Shown here: piece by piece, positions 16,392 to 25,281 of the stretch | Layout of the letters: each line of letters begins with the position of its first letter | How positions within the stretch are numbered: position 1 is the first letter of the stretch | NCBI RefSeq assembly: GCF_024436055.1 | Contig: NZ_JANFNH010000012.1 | Coordinates: 83,519-147,518 of the forward strand | Reading direction: 5' to 3' | Length of the DNA: 64,000 nucleotides | Origin: Streptantibioticus rubrisoli | GTDB lineage: Bacteria > Actinomycetota > Actinomycetes > Streptomycetales > Streptomycetaceae | The notes under the pieces: generated by a model | Database searches by the model: none | Seen by the model: only the letters and a program-made list of their open reading frames with translations | Told to the model about the DNA's origin: nothing | Made by a program: the position numbers and the translations under genes

Positions 16392-17123
16392 TTACGTGAA
16401 GTGGTCGCGGATGAGGGACTCGGCCGCGGCCGAGTCGCCCGCCGCGAGGGCGTCCAGCAGGGCCACATGCTGAACGGCGTCAGCCAACAACTCCGCCCCC
16501 CGCGGAGCGGACAGCGCACGCCGGTGCAACTGCTCGGCGACCGCCACGAGTTGGGAGTTCCCAGCGAGGCCGAGCACCGCACCGTGGAACGCGCGGTCCG
16601 CCTCCGCGTAGGCGGCCCGGTCGCCCTCCGCCGCGGCGGACACCGTCGCCTCGGCGAGTGGGCGCAGCGTCTCCCACCGGTTGGCGGGCACCGTGCCCGC
16701 CAACCGCAGCATCACCGGCACCTCCAGCAGCGCACGCACCTCGGCCAGCTCGGCCAGGTCCCGCGCGGAGCGCTCGGCCACCCGGAAGCCGCGGTTCTGG
16801 ACGACCTCCACCGCCCCTTCCCTGACCAGCTGCTGCATCGCCTCCCGCACCGGAGTCGCGGACACCTCGAACCGCTCGGCGAGCGCGGGCGCCGAGTAGA
16901 CCACCCCTGGCCGCAACTCCCCGGTGACCAACGCGTCCCGCAGCCCGCGCAGCACCTGGTCGCGCAGCGACAACCGCTCCGGCAGCCGGCGCGGTGGTTC
17001 CGGCTCGTCATACGGGTGCGCCCCGCGCGCCCCGCCGGTCTCCCCCGGCGTGGGCCGCCCCTGGTCCGGCACCCGTACCGGCGCCCCGGCGCCGCGTGTG
17101 CGCGGCCGCGCGCCCCGTTCCAC
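16392..17123 (-). CDS. GntR-family regulator, FadR/FCD subfamily
   Basis: 243 residues. The winged helix (about 47-115) reads LSLRDQVLRGLRDALVTGEL, RPGVVYSAPALAERFEVSAT and PVREAMQQLVREGAVEVVQN. The C-terminal FCD ligand domain has the metal/ligand-binding Asp-His-rich helices (DRAFHGAVLGLAGNSQLV, HVALLDALAAGD, LIRDHF). FCD regulators sense small carboxylates such as pyruvate, gluconate or amino acids. The GTG at 17123 follows a perfect AGGAGGAGG site. The N-terminal 40 residues are an Arg/Pro-rich extension. It is divergent from the FhuF-type gene. The stop codon is the last part of the directly repeated unit in the inverted repeat region. The ligand is unknown. Confidence 0.88.
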   Translation of the reverse strand: MERGARPRTRGAGAPVRVPDQGRPTPGETGGARGAHPYDEPEPPRRLPERLSLRDQVLRGLRDALVTGELRPGVVYSAPALAERFEVSATPVREAMQQLVREGAVEVVQNRGFRVAERSARDLAELAEVRALLEVPVMLRLAGTVPANRWETLRPLAEATVSAAAEGDRAAYAEADRAFHGAVLGLAGNSQLVAVAEQLHRRALSAPRGAELLADAVQHVALLDALAAGDSAAAESLIRDHFT

Positions 17124-17241
17124 CGGCGCCTCCTCCTGTCCGTCAGCCCGTCCCGCTACGTCATTCGTACGGGCGAATGCCTCCTATTTCACCACTCGAC
17201 ACCAGCGGCCCACATCGACGGCACTCCGGACACGGTTCAGC

Positions 17242-17260
17242 TAAGGTAAGGCTTCCCTGC
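17242..17260 (+). promoter_or_regulatory. Iron box (DtxR/IdeR/DmdR1-type) upstream of fhuF-like gene
   Basis: TAAGGTAAGGCTTCCCTGC matches the DtxR-family consensus TTAGGTTAGGCTAACCTAA at 13 of 19 positions, including the whole left-half core AGGT-AGGCT. It lies 28 bases upstream of the ATG at 17288, where iron-bound repressor would block transcription. The match is stronger on the left half. DmdR1-type control of the FhuF-like gene is inferred. Confidence 0.75.
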
Positions 17261-17287
17261 GTGGATCTCTGTCAGGACGGTTCACCC

Positions 17288-18115
17288 ATGCCCACGGCAA
17301 CGCTCCGCCGCACCTCGCCGCTCGCCGCGGCCTACGCGCGCCTGGCCGAGGTCCGCGCGGGGCCGCGGGTCACCGAGGAGCCGCCGCGCACCGCGGGCGA
17401 CTGGCTGGGGGCGCGCCAACTGGCCGAGGGCGGCAGCGCGCTGGACACCTTCCTGGCCGGGGAGGAGACCCGGCTCCTACGTGAGCACGGCGCGCGGCCG
17501 CGCCCCCATGTGGTGGCGAGCCTGGGCTTCCACCGCTATGTCTGGCCCGCGTGCCTGCTGTTCACCGTGCCGTGGTTCCTGCACCGCAGGGTCCCCCGGC
17601 TGCAGGTTGGCGATGTGTCGTTCCACCGGACGTCCGGACGGATGACCGTGCGCACCGGCGACCTGCTGTGCCTGCCGGACGATCCGGCGGCCGGATGGCC
17701 GGGGGCGCGGACCGTACCGGACGCGGCGGCGCTACGGCAGGCGCTGCGCGAAGCGGTCGCCGAGCACGTCGGGCCGCTGCTCGGCGCCTTCCGGACGCGC
17801 ACCCGGCGCGGGCCGCACGCGTTGTGGGGGATGGTCTGCGACGAGATCACCGAGGGGCTGTGGCATGTCGCGCGGCTGCTCGGCGAGGAGGACCGCGCGG
17901 TCACCGAACTGGGCGCGCTCCTGCCTGGCGGCACTCCCCCGTACCCGGGTGGCGCCGGATTCCGGGCGCTGGGGCGCGGGCACACCCGGGACCGGCTGGC
18001 CTGCTGCCTGTTCTACACACTGCGCCCCGAAGACGCCTGCGCCACCTGCCCGCGCGCCCGCGAAGGCGACCGGATCTACCGAACCGGATTCGAAGCGGAA
18101 CGACAAGCCAAATGA
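17288..18115 (+). CDS. FhuF-like siderophore-iron reductase ([2Fe-2S] protein)
   Basis: 275 residues. The C-terminal FhuF_C motif is CC-x10-C-x2-C (Cys239, Cys240, Cys251, Cys254; CCLFYTLRPEDACATC), the unusual cluster of FhuF ferric-siderophore reductases. The N-terminal part carries a weakly conserved IucA/IucC/FhuF-like fold with SLGFHRYVWPACLLFTVPW and LWGMVCDEITEGLW. Such proteins release iron from imported ferric siderophores in the cytoplasm. The start is the ATG at 17288, with a CAGGACGG ribosome site. The upstream iron box supports iron-repressed expression. No siderophore transporter genes are next to it, so it may serve distant uptake systems. Confidence 0.87.
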   Translation: MPTATLRRTSPLAAAYARLAEVRAGPRVTEEPPRTAGDWLGARQLAEGGSALDTFLAGEETRLLREHGARPRPHVVASLGFHRYVWPACLLFTVPWFLHRRVPRLQVGDVSFHRTSGRMTVRTGDLLCLPDDPAAGWPGARTVPDAAALRQALREAVAEHVGPLLGAFRTRTRRGPHALWGMVCDEITEGLWHVARLLGEEDRAVTELGALLPGGTPPYPGGAGFRALGRGHTRDRLACCLFYTLRPEDACATCPRAREGDRIYRTGFEAERQAK

Positions 18116-18313
18116 TGGCCCGTCACCTGATAAGGTGCGTGCGATTGCCTCAACTCCCCTAATTCCGTTCGGTAGTTCGAGACTTCGCACACCGCCTCCC
18201 GCGACCGCCCGCTCATTGGCGTTCTCTTGTTCCGAAAACCCCTCGGGAAGCCCGGGTCATTCGCCAGGATGGCGCGCAGCGCGAAGACAAGCGAAACAAG
18301 GGAACCACCACAG

Positions 18314-19405
18314 ATGACACTTACGGACATATCGCTGGATTGGACGCTGTCGGGCGCCGTAGGGCTGGCGATTCTGGCGGCCACGGGGACGGTGGTGGTG
18401 CGCGGCCGCCGAGCCAGGGCGGCACAAGGTGAGCAGCTCGACTCCTGGGAACGCGGGGAGGAACGGCGGCGGCACAAGGAGGCGGTGTACGGCAGCGCGT
18501 CGTACGTGCTGCTGTTCTGTTGCGCCGCGGTGGCGGCGGCGCTGTCGTTCCACGGCCTGGTCGGCTTCGGGCGGCAGAACCTGAGCCTGGGCGGCGGCTG
18601 GGAGTACCTGGTCCCGTTCGGCCTGGACGGCGCCGCCATGTTCTGCTCGGTGCTCGCGGTGCGCGAGGCCAGCCACGGTGACGCGGCCCTCGGCTCGCGC
18701 ATGCTGGTGTGGACGTTCGCCGCGGCCTCCGCCTGGTTCAACTGGGTACACGCGCCACGGGGGTTGGGCCACGCCGGGGCGCCGGAGTTCTTCGCCGGGA
18801 TGTCGCTGTCGGCCGCCGTGCTGTTCGACCGGGCGCTGAAGCAGACCCGCAGGGCCGCGCTGCGCGAGCAGGGGCTCGTGCCGCGGCCGCTGCCGCAGAT
18901 CCGTATGGTGCGCTGGCTGCGCGCACCGCGCGAGACCTATCGCGCCTGGTCGCTGATGCTGCTGGAGAACGTCCGCTCCCTGGACGAGGCGGTCGAGGAG
19001 GTCCGCGACGACCGCCGGGAGAAGGAGCGCAACCGCAGGCGCCGCCGGGACCAGGACCGGCTGGAGCGCGCCCGCATCAAGGCGATCACCCGCCAGCACC
19101 GCGGCTGGGGCACCCACCGCGGTGGCCGCCAGGTGGAGCTTCCCCCGGCCGCCCAGGGCACCGCCGCGCCGGAGACCGGCACCGGTGCCAGCGGCGGCGC
19201 GCCCGCCGCCAAGGTCGAGCTAGCGGAGCCCGTCATAGCCGAGGCGGCAGAGCTCCCGGTACGCCCCCGCCCGGCGCTGCAGTCCATCACCGGTGACTCC
19301 GGCCCGGCGGTGGTCGACCTGACCGCCGAGGACGACACCCAGGCGCTGCCGAGGCTGGATTCGCTGGAGGCCAAACTCAAGGACCTTGAGCGGCAGTTCG
19401 GCTGA
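18314..19405 (+). CDS. DUF2637 membrane protein with basic coiled-coil tail
   Basis: 363 residues. Four predicted membrane helices (about 12-29, 61-80, 94-115, 128-146) form the DUF2637 region found widely in Streptomyces, including SpdB-like plasmid spread proteins. A charged segment at about 215-265 (ENVRSLDEAVEEVRDDRREK, RNRRRRRDQDRLERARIKAI) is likely a positively charged coiled coil. The tail is Ala/Pro/Glu-rich and ends in SLEAKLKDLERQFG. The start at 18314 has a weak ribosome site; an in-frame ATG at 18269 is an alternative. The 196 bases before it show no gene. The molecular role is unknown. Single chromosomal copies are common, so a mobile origin should not be assumed. Confidence 0.75.
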   Translation: MTLTDISLDWTLSGAVGLAILAATGTVVVRGRRARAAQGEQLDSWERGEERRRHKEAVYGSASYVLLFCCAAVAAALSFHGLVGFGRQNLSLGGGWEYLVPFGLDGAAMFCSVLAVREASHGDAALGSRMLVWTFAAASAWFNWVHAPRGLGHAGAPEFFAGMSLSAAVLFDRALKQTRRAALREQGLVPRPLPQIRMVRWLRAPRETYRAWSLMLLENVRSLDEAVEEVRDDRREKERNRRRRRDQDRLERARIKAITRQHRGWGTHRGGRQVELPPAAQGTAAPETGTGASGGAPAAKVELAEPVIAEAAELPVRPRPALQSITGDSGPAVVDLTAEDDTQALPRLDSLEAKLKDLERQFG

Positions 19406-19437
19406 GCCCCTACCGTCCACGGCCCGTGCCGTCCGAG

Positions 19438-19516
19438 CCCGCGCGTCCGCGCGGGACGCGGCCCGCAGAAACCGTTCGCTGAACCCGGTCCCCGCGCGAC
19501 ACTCCGCGCGGGGACC
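19438..19516. terminator. Two strong hairpins between convergent genes
   Basis: CCCGCGCG-TC-CGCGCGGG at 19438-19455 and GGTCCCCGCGCG (19487-19498) pairing with CGCGCGGGGACC (19505-19516) around a 6-base loop are perfect stems. They sit between the DUF2637 gene and the convergent ATPase gene and probably serve as terminators for both. Confidence 0.65.
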
Positions 19517-19564
19517 GACGCGTTCAGCCCAGGCCCGTCCTCAGAGCCAGGGCACGCTCAGGCC

Positions 19565-20107
19565 TCAGGCGGATGCCGCCGCCAGCTCGAACCACACGGT
19601 CTTGCCCAGCCGCTGCACCCGCACTCCCCAGGCGTCCGCCAGTTCCCTGACCAGCAGCAGCCCGCGCCCGGACGGCGTGTGGTCGCTCGCCTGCCGGGGC
19701 TGCGGGCGGCGGGCGCTGAAGTCGCGCACCTCGACCCGCAACCGGCGCTCGGTGCCGCTGGTGAGCGTCGCGGTGAACAGCGCCCCCTGATCCGTGTGCA
19801 CCAGCGCGTTGGTCACCAGTTCGCTGGTGAGCAGCTCGGCCGTGTCGACCAGGCCGGGCACCTCCCAGCGCCGTAACTGGTCCCGCAGCAGCGCGCGTAC
19901 CTCCCCTACGGCGGGCAGATCGGCACGCCGTAGCTGGCGGCGCAACTCCCGCCGGTGTGTGGTGCGTTGGGTCCCCCGGGCGCCGCGTACCGCGTGCGCA
20001 CCCCGGGATATCCGGGACCCCCGCGATCCATGGGACGCCACACCGGCATCCCGTATCCCCCGTTCCCCTGCCAATCGATCCATCGATTCCGCTCCGGCCC
20101 CCGTCAC
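19565..20107 (-). CDS. RsbW-like ATP-binding (HATPase_c_2) regulatory protein
   Basis: About 180 residues. The C-terminal 130 residues form a GHKL ATPase of the anti-sigma-factor type, with the N-box ELVTNALVHTD and a G-box GRGLLLVRELADAWGV, and no kinase H-box. Streptomyces has dozens of such single-domain proteins that bind or phosphorylate sigma/anti-sigma partners. The GTG at 20107 was chosen because AAGGGGGA lies 9-16 bases upstream; the ATG at 20083 is an alternative. The N-terminal 50 residues are Arg/Gly-rich and low complexity. No partner sigma factor or anti-anti-sigma gene lies nearby. It is divergent from the GH38 gene. Confidence 0.8.
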   Translation of the reverse strand: MTGAGAESMDRLAGERGIRDAGVASHGSRGSRISRGAHAVRGARGTQRTTHRRELRRQLRRADLPAVGEVRALLRDQLRRWEVPGLVDTAELLTSELVTNALVHTDQGALFTATLTSGTERRLRVEVRDFSARRPQPRQASDHTPSGRGLLLVRELADAWGVRVQRLGKTVWFELAAASA

Positions 20108-20273
20108 GTGTCCGTCCCCCTTCGAACGTGCGTCGCGGAATACATTCCCACCCGATCGCGGCCCACTCCCCGCGAACCGGATGTCTTGTCGCAGACCGTA
20201 TGGGTCGCCCCGCCGGTACGGGGAATGGTCCCCTGGGGGAACGGGACGCTGGCGCAGTCCGGGAGGAGCCGCT

Positions 20274-23200
20274 ATGCACGACGATCGCCTGCTGGTCGAG
20301 CAACGTCTGGAACGGGCGCTCGCCCAGTTCATCAGGGACGCGGTGTATTCGGCGCGCACCCCGATGACGGTGCGCGCCTGGCATGTGCGGGGCGAGCCGG
20401 TGCCGGTGGAGGAGGCGCTGAAGGCCAGCTACGAGCCGTTCTCGCCGGGCGAGCGGTGGGGCGCTCCGTGGTCCACGAGCTGGTTCCGGATCGAGGGCAC
20501 GGTGCCGCGGGAGTGGGCGGGACGCCGGGTGGAGGCACTGCTCGATCCGGGGTTCACCGGGGTGCACCCGGGGTTCCAGGCGGAGGGACTGGTCTACGAC
20601 TCGGAGGGCGTGCCGATCAAGGGCGTCCATCCACGCAACCGCCAGGTGCCGGTGGGCTCACCGGTGCGGGGCGGCGAGCCGCTGCGGCTGCTGCTGGAGG
20701 CGGCGGCGAACCCGCAGGTGCTGCGGGACTTCCGGCCGACCCGGCTGGGCGACATCACCACCGCGGGGGACGAGCCGCTGTACCGGTTCGGTTCGGCGCA
20801 GCTAGCGGTGCTGGACGAGAACGTGTGGCATCTGGTCTTCGACATCGAGGTGCTGTCGGAGCTGATGCATGAGCTGGCCGTCGACGATCCGCGCCGCCAT
20901 GAGGTCCTGCGCGCCCTGGAACGCGCACTGGACGCGCTGGACCTGCACGATGTCGGCGGCACGGCGGTGGCCGCCCGGGCCGAGCTGGCCGAGGTGCTGG
21001 CCCGTCCCGCGCACGCCAGCGCCCATCGGCTGACCGCCACCGGGCACGCCCACATCGACTCCGCATGGCTGTGGCCGCTGCGCGAGACGGTGCGCAAGGC
21101 GTCCCGTACGTTCGCCAATGTCACCGATCTGGTGCGGGAGTACCCGGAGTTGGTGTTCTCCTGCTCCCAGGCGCAGCAGTACGCATGGGTCAAGGAGCAC
21201 CAGCCGCACATCTGGGAGCGCATCAAGAAGGCGGTGGCAAGCGGCAACTGGGCGCCGGTGGGTTCGATGTGGGTGGAGTCGGACGCCAACATGCCGGGGG
21301 GTGAGGCGCTGGCCCGGCAGATCACCCATGGAAAGCGGTTCTTCCTTGAGGAACTGGGCGTCGACACCCAGGAGATCTGGCTGCCCGACTCCTTCGGCTA
21401 CACCGCCGCGTTTCCGCAACTCGCCAAGTTGGCCGGGGTGCGCTGGTTCCTCACCCAGAAGATGTCCTGGAACCAGTCGAACAGGATGCCGCACCACACC
21501 TTCTGGTGGGAGGGCATCGACGGCACCCGGGTGTTCACCCACTTCCCGCCGGTCGACACCTACAACTGCGAGATGCGCGCGGCGGAACTCGCGCACGCGG
21601 TAAGGAACTTCGCCGAGAAGGGACTGGCGACGCATTCACTGGTGCCCTTCGGCTACGGAGACGGCGGCGGCGGGCCGACCCGGGAAATGCTGGAGAAGGC
21701 ACGGCGGCTGCGTTCCCTGGAAGGGGCACCGCGGGTGACCGTGGACCGGCCGTCGGCGTTCTTCACCGCGGCCGAAGCGGAATACGGCGAGCGGGCTCCG
21801 GTGTGGTCCGGTGAGATGTACCTGGAACTGCACCGCGCGACGTACACCACCCAGGCCAAGACCAAGCAGGGCAACCGGCGCGCCGAACACCTGCTGCGGG
21901 AGGCCGAGTTGTGGGCCGCCACGGCCGCGCTGCGGGTGCCGGGGTACGGCTACCCGTACGACGAACTGGACCGGATCTGGAAGACCGTGCTGCTGCACCA
22001 GTTCCATGACATCCTGCCGGGCAGTTCGATCGCCTGGGTGCACCGGGAGGCCCGGGACACCTATGAGCGGGTGCGCGCCGAGTTGGAGCGGATCATCGAC
22101 GGCGCGGTCGCGGCGCTGGGCGAGGGGGGCACGGCACTGTTCAACGCCTCGCCGTACCCCCGCGCGGAGGCCGTGACGCTGCCCGACGGGCGCACCGTGT
22201 GGGCCGAGGTGCCCGCGCTGGGGGCGGCCGGGGTGGCCGAACCGCCGCGCGGGGTACGGGTGGCGGCGCGCACCGGTTCGGGAGGACACGTACTGGAGAA
22301 CGACCGGCTGCGGGTGGCGATCGACTCCGACGGACTGCTCGGCTCGGTGTACGACAAGGCGGCGGACCGCGAGGTGCTGGCGCCCGGCTGCCGGGGCAAC
22401 CTGCTGCAGATCCACCCGGACCATCCCAACAAGTGGGACGCCTGGGACATCGACCGGCACTACCGGCGCAAGCACACCGACCTGACCGTCGCCGAGTCCG
22501 TGACGCTCGCCGCGTCGGGACCGCTGCGCGCGGTGGTGCGGGTGGTACGCGAGTTCGGGCGCTCGCGGGTGGTGCAGGACATCGCGCTACGGGCGGGCAG
22601 CGCGCGGCTGGACATCACCACCGAGGTCGACTGGCACGAGTCGGAGAAGGTGCTCAAGGCCGCGTTCCCGCTCGACGTACACGCCGAACGGGCGGCGTCC
22701 GAGATCCAGTTCGGGCATGTGTACCGGCCGACGCACACCAACACCAGTTGGGACGCTGCCCGGTTCGAGACCTGTGCGCACCGCTGGACGCATGTCGCCG
22801 AGCCGGGTTACGGCGTGGCGGTGCTCAACGACTCGACGTACGGCCATGACATCGGCCGTGGCGCCGGTGCGGCGGGGAGCGTCACCACGGTTCGGCTGAC
22901 GCTACTGCGGGCGCCGCACAGCCCGGACCCGGAGACCGACCAGGGCACCCACCGGTTCGGCTACGCGCTGCTGCCGGGCGCGGGGATCGGGGACGCGGTG
23001 GCCGAGGGGCTCGCGGTCAACCTGCCGTTGCGCCCGGCGGCGACCGGTGCGCCGGTCGAGCCGTTGGTCGCGGTGGACGATCCGGCGGTCACCGTCGAGT
23101 CGGTCAAGCTGGCCGACGACCGCTCAGGCGATGTGGTGGTACGGCTCTACGAGTCGCGCGGCGGCAGGGCGCGCGCCACGCTCACCGCCGGGTTTCCGGT

Positions 23201-23321
23201 GAGCCGGGCGGACGCCACCGATCTGCTGGAGCGGCCGCGGGAGCCCGCTGCCGTGGACGGCGGCCGAATCGCGGTGCGGTTGCGGCCGTTCCAGATCCTC
23301 ACCCTGCGGCTGAGGCCTTGA
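20274..23321 (+). CDS. GH38 alpha-mannosidase
   Basis: 1015 residues, the usual length for bacterial and vacuolar-type class II alpha-mannosidases. After an N-terminal beta domain, the catalytic domain begins with TGHAHIDSAWLWPLRET (His258/His260/Asp262 are zinc-ligand-like). The likely nucleophile is Asp337 in SMWVESDANMPGGEAL, and WLPDSFGYTAAFPQLAKLAG is the other family hallmark. The middle helical domain and C-terminal beta-sandwich (from about 620) follow. It cleaves terminal alpha-mannose. There is no signal peptide, so action is probably cytoplasmic. GGGAGGAGCC precedes the ATG. It is monocistronic and ends at a family B repeat region. Confidence 0.92.
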   Translation: MHDDRLLVEQRLERALAQFIRDAVYSARTPMTVRAWHVRGEPVPVEEALKASYEPFSPGERWGAPWSTSWFRIEGTVPREWAGRRVEALLDPGFTGVHPGFQAEGLVYDSEGVPIKGVHPRNRQVPVGSPVRGGEPLRLLLEAAANPQVLRDFRPTRLGDITTAGDEPLYRFGSAQLAVLDENVWHLVFDIEVLSELMHELAVDDPRRHEVLRALERALDALDLHDVGGTAVAARAELAEVLARPAHASAHRLTATGHAHIDSAWLWPLRETVRKASRTFANVTDLVREYPELVFSCSQAQQYAWVKEHQPHIWERIKKAVASGNWAPVGSMWVESDANMPGGEALARQITHGKRFFLEELGVDTQEIWLPDSFGYTAAFPQLAKLAGVRWFLTQKMSWNQSNRMPHHTFWWEGIDGTRVFTHFPPVDTYNCEMRAAELAHAVRNFAEKGLATHSLVPFGYGDGGGGPTREMLEKARRLRSLEGAPRVTVDRPSAFFTAAEAEYGERAPVWSGEMYLELHRATYTTQAKTKQGNRRAEHLLREAELWAATAALRVPGYGYPYDELDRIWKTVLLHQFHDILPGSSIAWVHREARDTYERVRAELERIIDGAVAALGEGGTALFNASPYPRAEAVTLPDGRTVWAEVPALGAAGVAEPPRGVRVAARTGSGGHVLENDRLRVAIDSDGLLGSVYDKAADREVLAPGCRGNLLQIHPDHPNKWDAWDIDRHYRRKHTDLTVAESVTLAASGPLRAVVRVVREFGRSRVVQDIALRAGSARLDITTEVDWHESEKVLKAAFPLDVHAERAASEIQFGHVYRPTHTNTSWDAARFETCAHRWTHVAEPGYGVAVLNDSTYGHDIGRGAGAAGSVTTVRLTLLRAPHSPDPETDQGTHRFGYALLPGAGIGDAVAEGLAVNLPLRPAATGAPVEPLVAVDDPAVTVESVKLADDRSGDVVVRLYESRGGRARATLTAGFPVSRADATDLLERPREPAAVDGGRIAVRLRPFQILTLRLRP

Positions 23322-23505
23322 GCCTTCCGGCGGATCGTGAGGGCGGGCGGCTGGCGGCCGCGCGCGACCGCCGGTCCGCGCCGCTGTGGTTGCTCACCGT
23401 CGCGGCGGACTTCCGTGGGAGCGGCCCTTCGGCACCCGGTGCGGAGTTTTGTTGTGGCCAAGCCCCCAATCCCCTTGAGGGAAGCGCCCAATCCGCGGCG
23501 GGGGT
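23322..23505. repeat. Repeat family B copy between convergent genes
   Basis: The 184-bp gap between the mannosidase and the PP2C-like gene contains GGTTGCTCACCGTCGCGGCG followed by GACTTCCGTGGGAGCGGCCC, then GTTTTGTTGTGGCCAAGCCC and CCCAATCCCC. The first block matches 16130-16150 with one change, and the GCCAAGCCCCC block resembles the GGGCAAGCCCCC motif there. Its position again suggests a terminator role. No gene is seen. Confidence 0.6.
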
Positions 23506-24540
23506 TCAGCTCTCCCACACGGCGACGGCCGTGCGGTCATCGGCGTAGCCCTTGACGCGGGTGGCGGTGTCGGCCAGGAACGCGGCGAGGCCGGGCGGTT
23601 GGTCCGCCCGGCCCCAGCGCCGTGCGAGGTGTTCGGACAACTCCGGTGTCTCCCGCAGCGGGTCGGCGAGTCCCGCGCTGCACAGCAGCAACGTCTCTCC
23701 GCGCTGTGCCACCGACGCGCGGAACCGGAACCGGGTGCCCGCCTCCTCGGTTTCCGCGTCGGGGTCCAGGTCCTGCCACTGGCCAGCGCGCAACCGGAAC
23801 AGGCCGCCGGGACCCAGACCGAAGAACACCCGGGTGCGGCAGTCGGGATCCACCGGCAGCAGCAGACAGCGCAGCGACACCACGAACTCACCGCAGGGCG
23901 CGGACGGTTCGCCGTCGGCGTGCGGCTTTCCGTAGGCCCGGGCGGTGAGGCGGCGCAGCCCGGACTTGAGCGCGCCGCGCTGTCCCGACCGTATGTCCTC
24001 GGCGAGCCGGGGCACGTTGCGGCCCACCGCGCTGCCGAGGGCATGGCAGGCGTCACGGGCGGCACGCGGCGCGTCATCGGCGGCCCGGGCGCCGCCCGCG
24101 ACGGCGATGAACAGCAGTGCGTCGTCCCCGGTGCCGAACCGGGCGGTGAGCAGGGCGTCGGTGCGCGGTGCCCCGCGGTAGCGGGCGGAGTCGCCGCGAC
24201 CGGAGGCGGCGCGCACCGTCAACCGGCCGTAGTGCGCGCCGTCGAGCACGGTGTCCGGTACCAGGTCGGTCAACCGGTCGGGATCGGCGCACGGCCAGGC
24301 GGTCGGCTCCGCGTCGTAGGTGGGCGGCCGGTCCCCCAGGTGGATGACCTGCTCCGGTGGCCGCTGCGCGGGCAGCGGCGGGCGTACCGGCGCGCCTTCG
24401 AAGGCCCGCCGGACGGTGGCGAAGTGCTCGTCGAGCGAGCCGACCGGCGGCTCGCCGTGCGGATCCGTGGCTCCGTCGTCGGCATAGAGCCGCCGCCACC
24501 ACGCGTCGTCATGGTGGTGCTGCTGCCCCAGATGACTCAT
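23506..24540 (-). CDS. PP2C-like protein, metal-binding residues lost
   Basis: 344 residues, start at the ATG at 24540 (MSHLGQQHHHDD). The fold markers of PPM/PP2C phosphatases are in order: FIAVAGGARAAD (144-155) where active enzymes have AVADGxGG, LLLCSAGLAD (284-293) where they have LLxSDGLxD, and the terminal ADDRTAVAVW (333-342), which is retained. Two metal-binding aspartates are therefore replaced by Gly/Ala. The first 95 residues are His/Pro/Asp-rich and precede the domain. It may be a pseudophosphatase that binds phosphoproteins. It is monocistronic, convergent with the mannosidase gene. Similar proteins are common in Streptomyces and are usually annotated simply as PP2C. Confidence 0.75.
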   Translation of the reverse strand: MSHLGQQHHHDDAWWRRLYADDGATDPHGEPPVGSLDEHFATVRRAFEGAPVRPPLPAQRPPEQVIHLGDRPPTYDAEPTAWPCADPDRLTDLVPDTVLDGAHYGRLTVRAASGRGDSARYRGAPRTDALLTARFGTGDDALLFIAVAGGARAADDAPRAARDACHALGSAVGRNVPRLAEDIRSGQRGALKSGLRRLTARAYGKPHADGEPSAPCGEFVVSLRCLLLPVDPDCRTRVFFGLGPGGLFRLRAGQWQDLDPDAETEEAGTRFRFRASVAQRGETLLLCSAGLADPLRETPELSEHLARRWGRADQPPGLAAFLADTATRVKGYADDRTAVAVWES

Positions 24541-24738
24541 GTCCCTATTGTCCGCAGGGACGCGGCCACGGAAACCCGGTTCCCCGAACGGGGGTACGTT
24601 CGAACACGACGGTGCCCCCGGCGGGGGTTGCTCGCCGTGCTGACGGATGGTTCTTTCGGCGCAGGTCCCCCAAGCGCCCGGCGCCTTGCGCGCGTTGCTC
24701 GTGCGGCGGGCAGGATTGAGGGCCGTCCCCATGAAGCC

Positions 24739-25281
24739 CTACGGCGCCGTGGTCGCCGGGGCGGGAGTCGGCGGGGTGGAGGGGACCGCGCAGCGGAGGG
24801 GGCCTCGGGTGGTGTGGCCGCTGGCGACGCGGACGTCGATGTCGGCGGTGGTGCCGACGCCCTCCTTGGCGGCGGCGTTGGCCGCCGTACACGTCAACTG
24901 GCTGATCGCGTTCGGGGTGAGCCGGGTGACATCGGTGGACATCACGATCCGCACCTGCTTGTCACCGGTGATGACCTTGGCCACCCCGATCGGCGGCGCC
25001 AGTTCCGTGGTCATGCCGCGGGCGATCTCCGCGCTGTTGGGGCCGCCGAGCAGCAGGTCCAGGGTCTCCTGGGGGCCGACCGGTCCTGACGCGGGCCGGG
25101 TGACCGACTGCAGGCCGGTCGGCGAGACGAAGTACAGCCGCACCGTGGCCTGCGGATGGACGCCCGTCGCGGGCACCCCGGCCTCGATCACACCGGTGGG
25201 CTGGATGCCGCAGCCCGCGAGCGCGCCGAGCGCCACCATCCCCGAGGCGGCGGCCGTCAGCCGCCGGTTCGCCGTTCTCAC
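24739..25281 (-). CDS. GerMN-domain lipoprotein
   Basis: 180 residues. The signal peptide with lipobox LAGC (Cys24 in GALAGCGIQPTG) predicts a membrane-anchored lipoprotein on the outer face. A GerMN-type domain covers about 45-150 (ATVRLYFVSPTGLQSVTRPA, ETLDLLLGGPNSAEIARGMT, LTPNAISQLTCTAA). GerMN domains occur in spore germination proteins and in LpqB, the lipoprotein linked to the MtrAB system. The start overlaps the histidine kinase gene by 4 bases, so the three genes form one operon. It may modulate the kinase's sensor domain, as proposed for LpqB with MtrB; this is inference. It is much shorter than LpqB and lacks the beta-propeller. Confidence 0.85.
   Translation of the reverse strand: MRTANRRLTAAASGMVALGALAGCGIQPTGVIEAGVPATGVHPQATVRLYFVSPTGLQSVTRPASGPVGPQETLDLLLGGPNSAEIARGMTTELAPPIGVAKVITGDKQVRIVMSTDVTRLTPNAISQLTCTAANAAAKEGVGTTADIDVRVASGHTTRGPLRCAVPSTPPTPAPATTAP

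Noticed and set aside
24600..24640. Possible further family B copy (GGTTGCTCGCCG)
   Set aside because: Only about 12 bases match and the flanks differ, which is likely by chance in GC-rich DNA.
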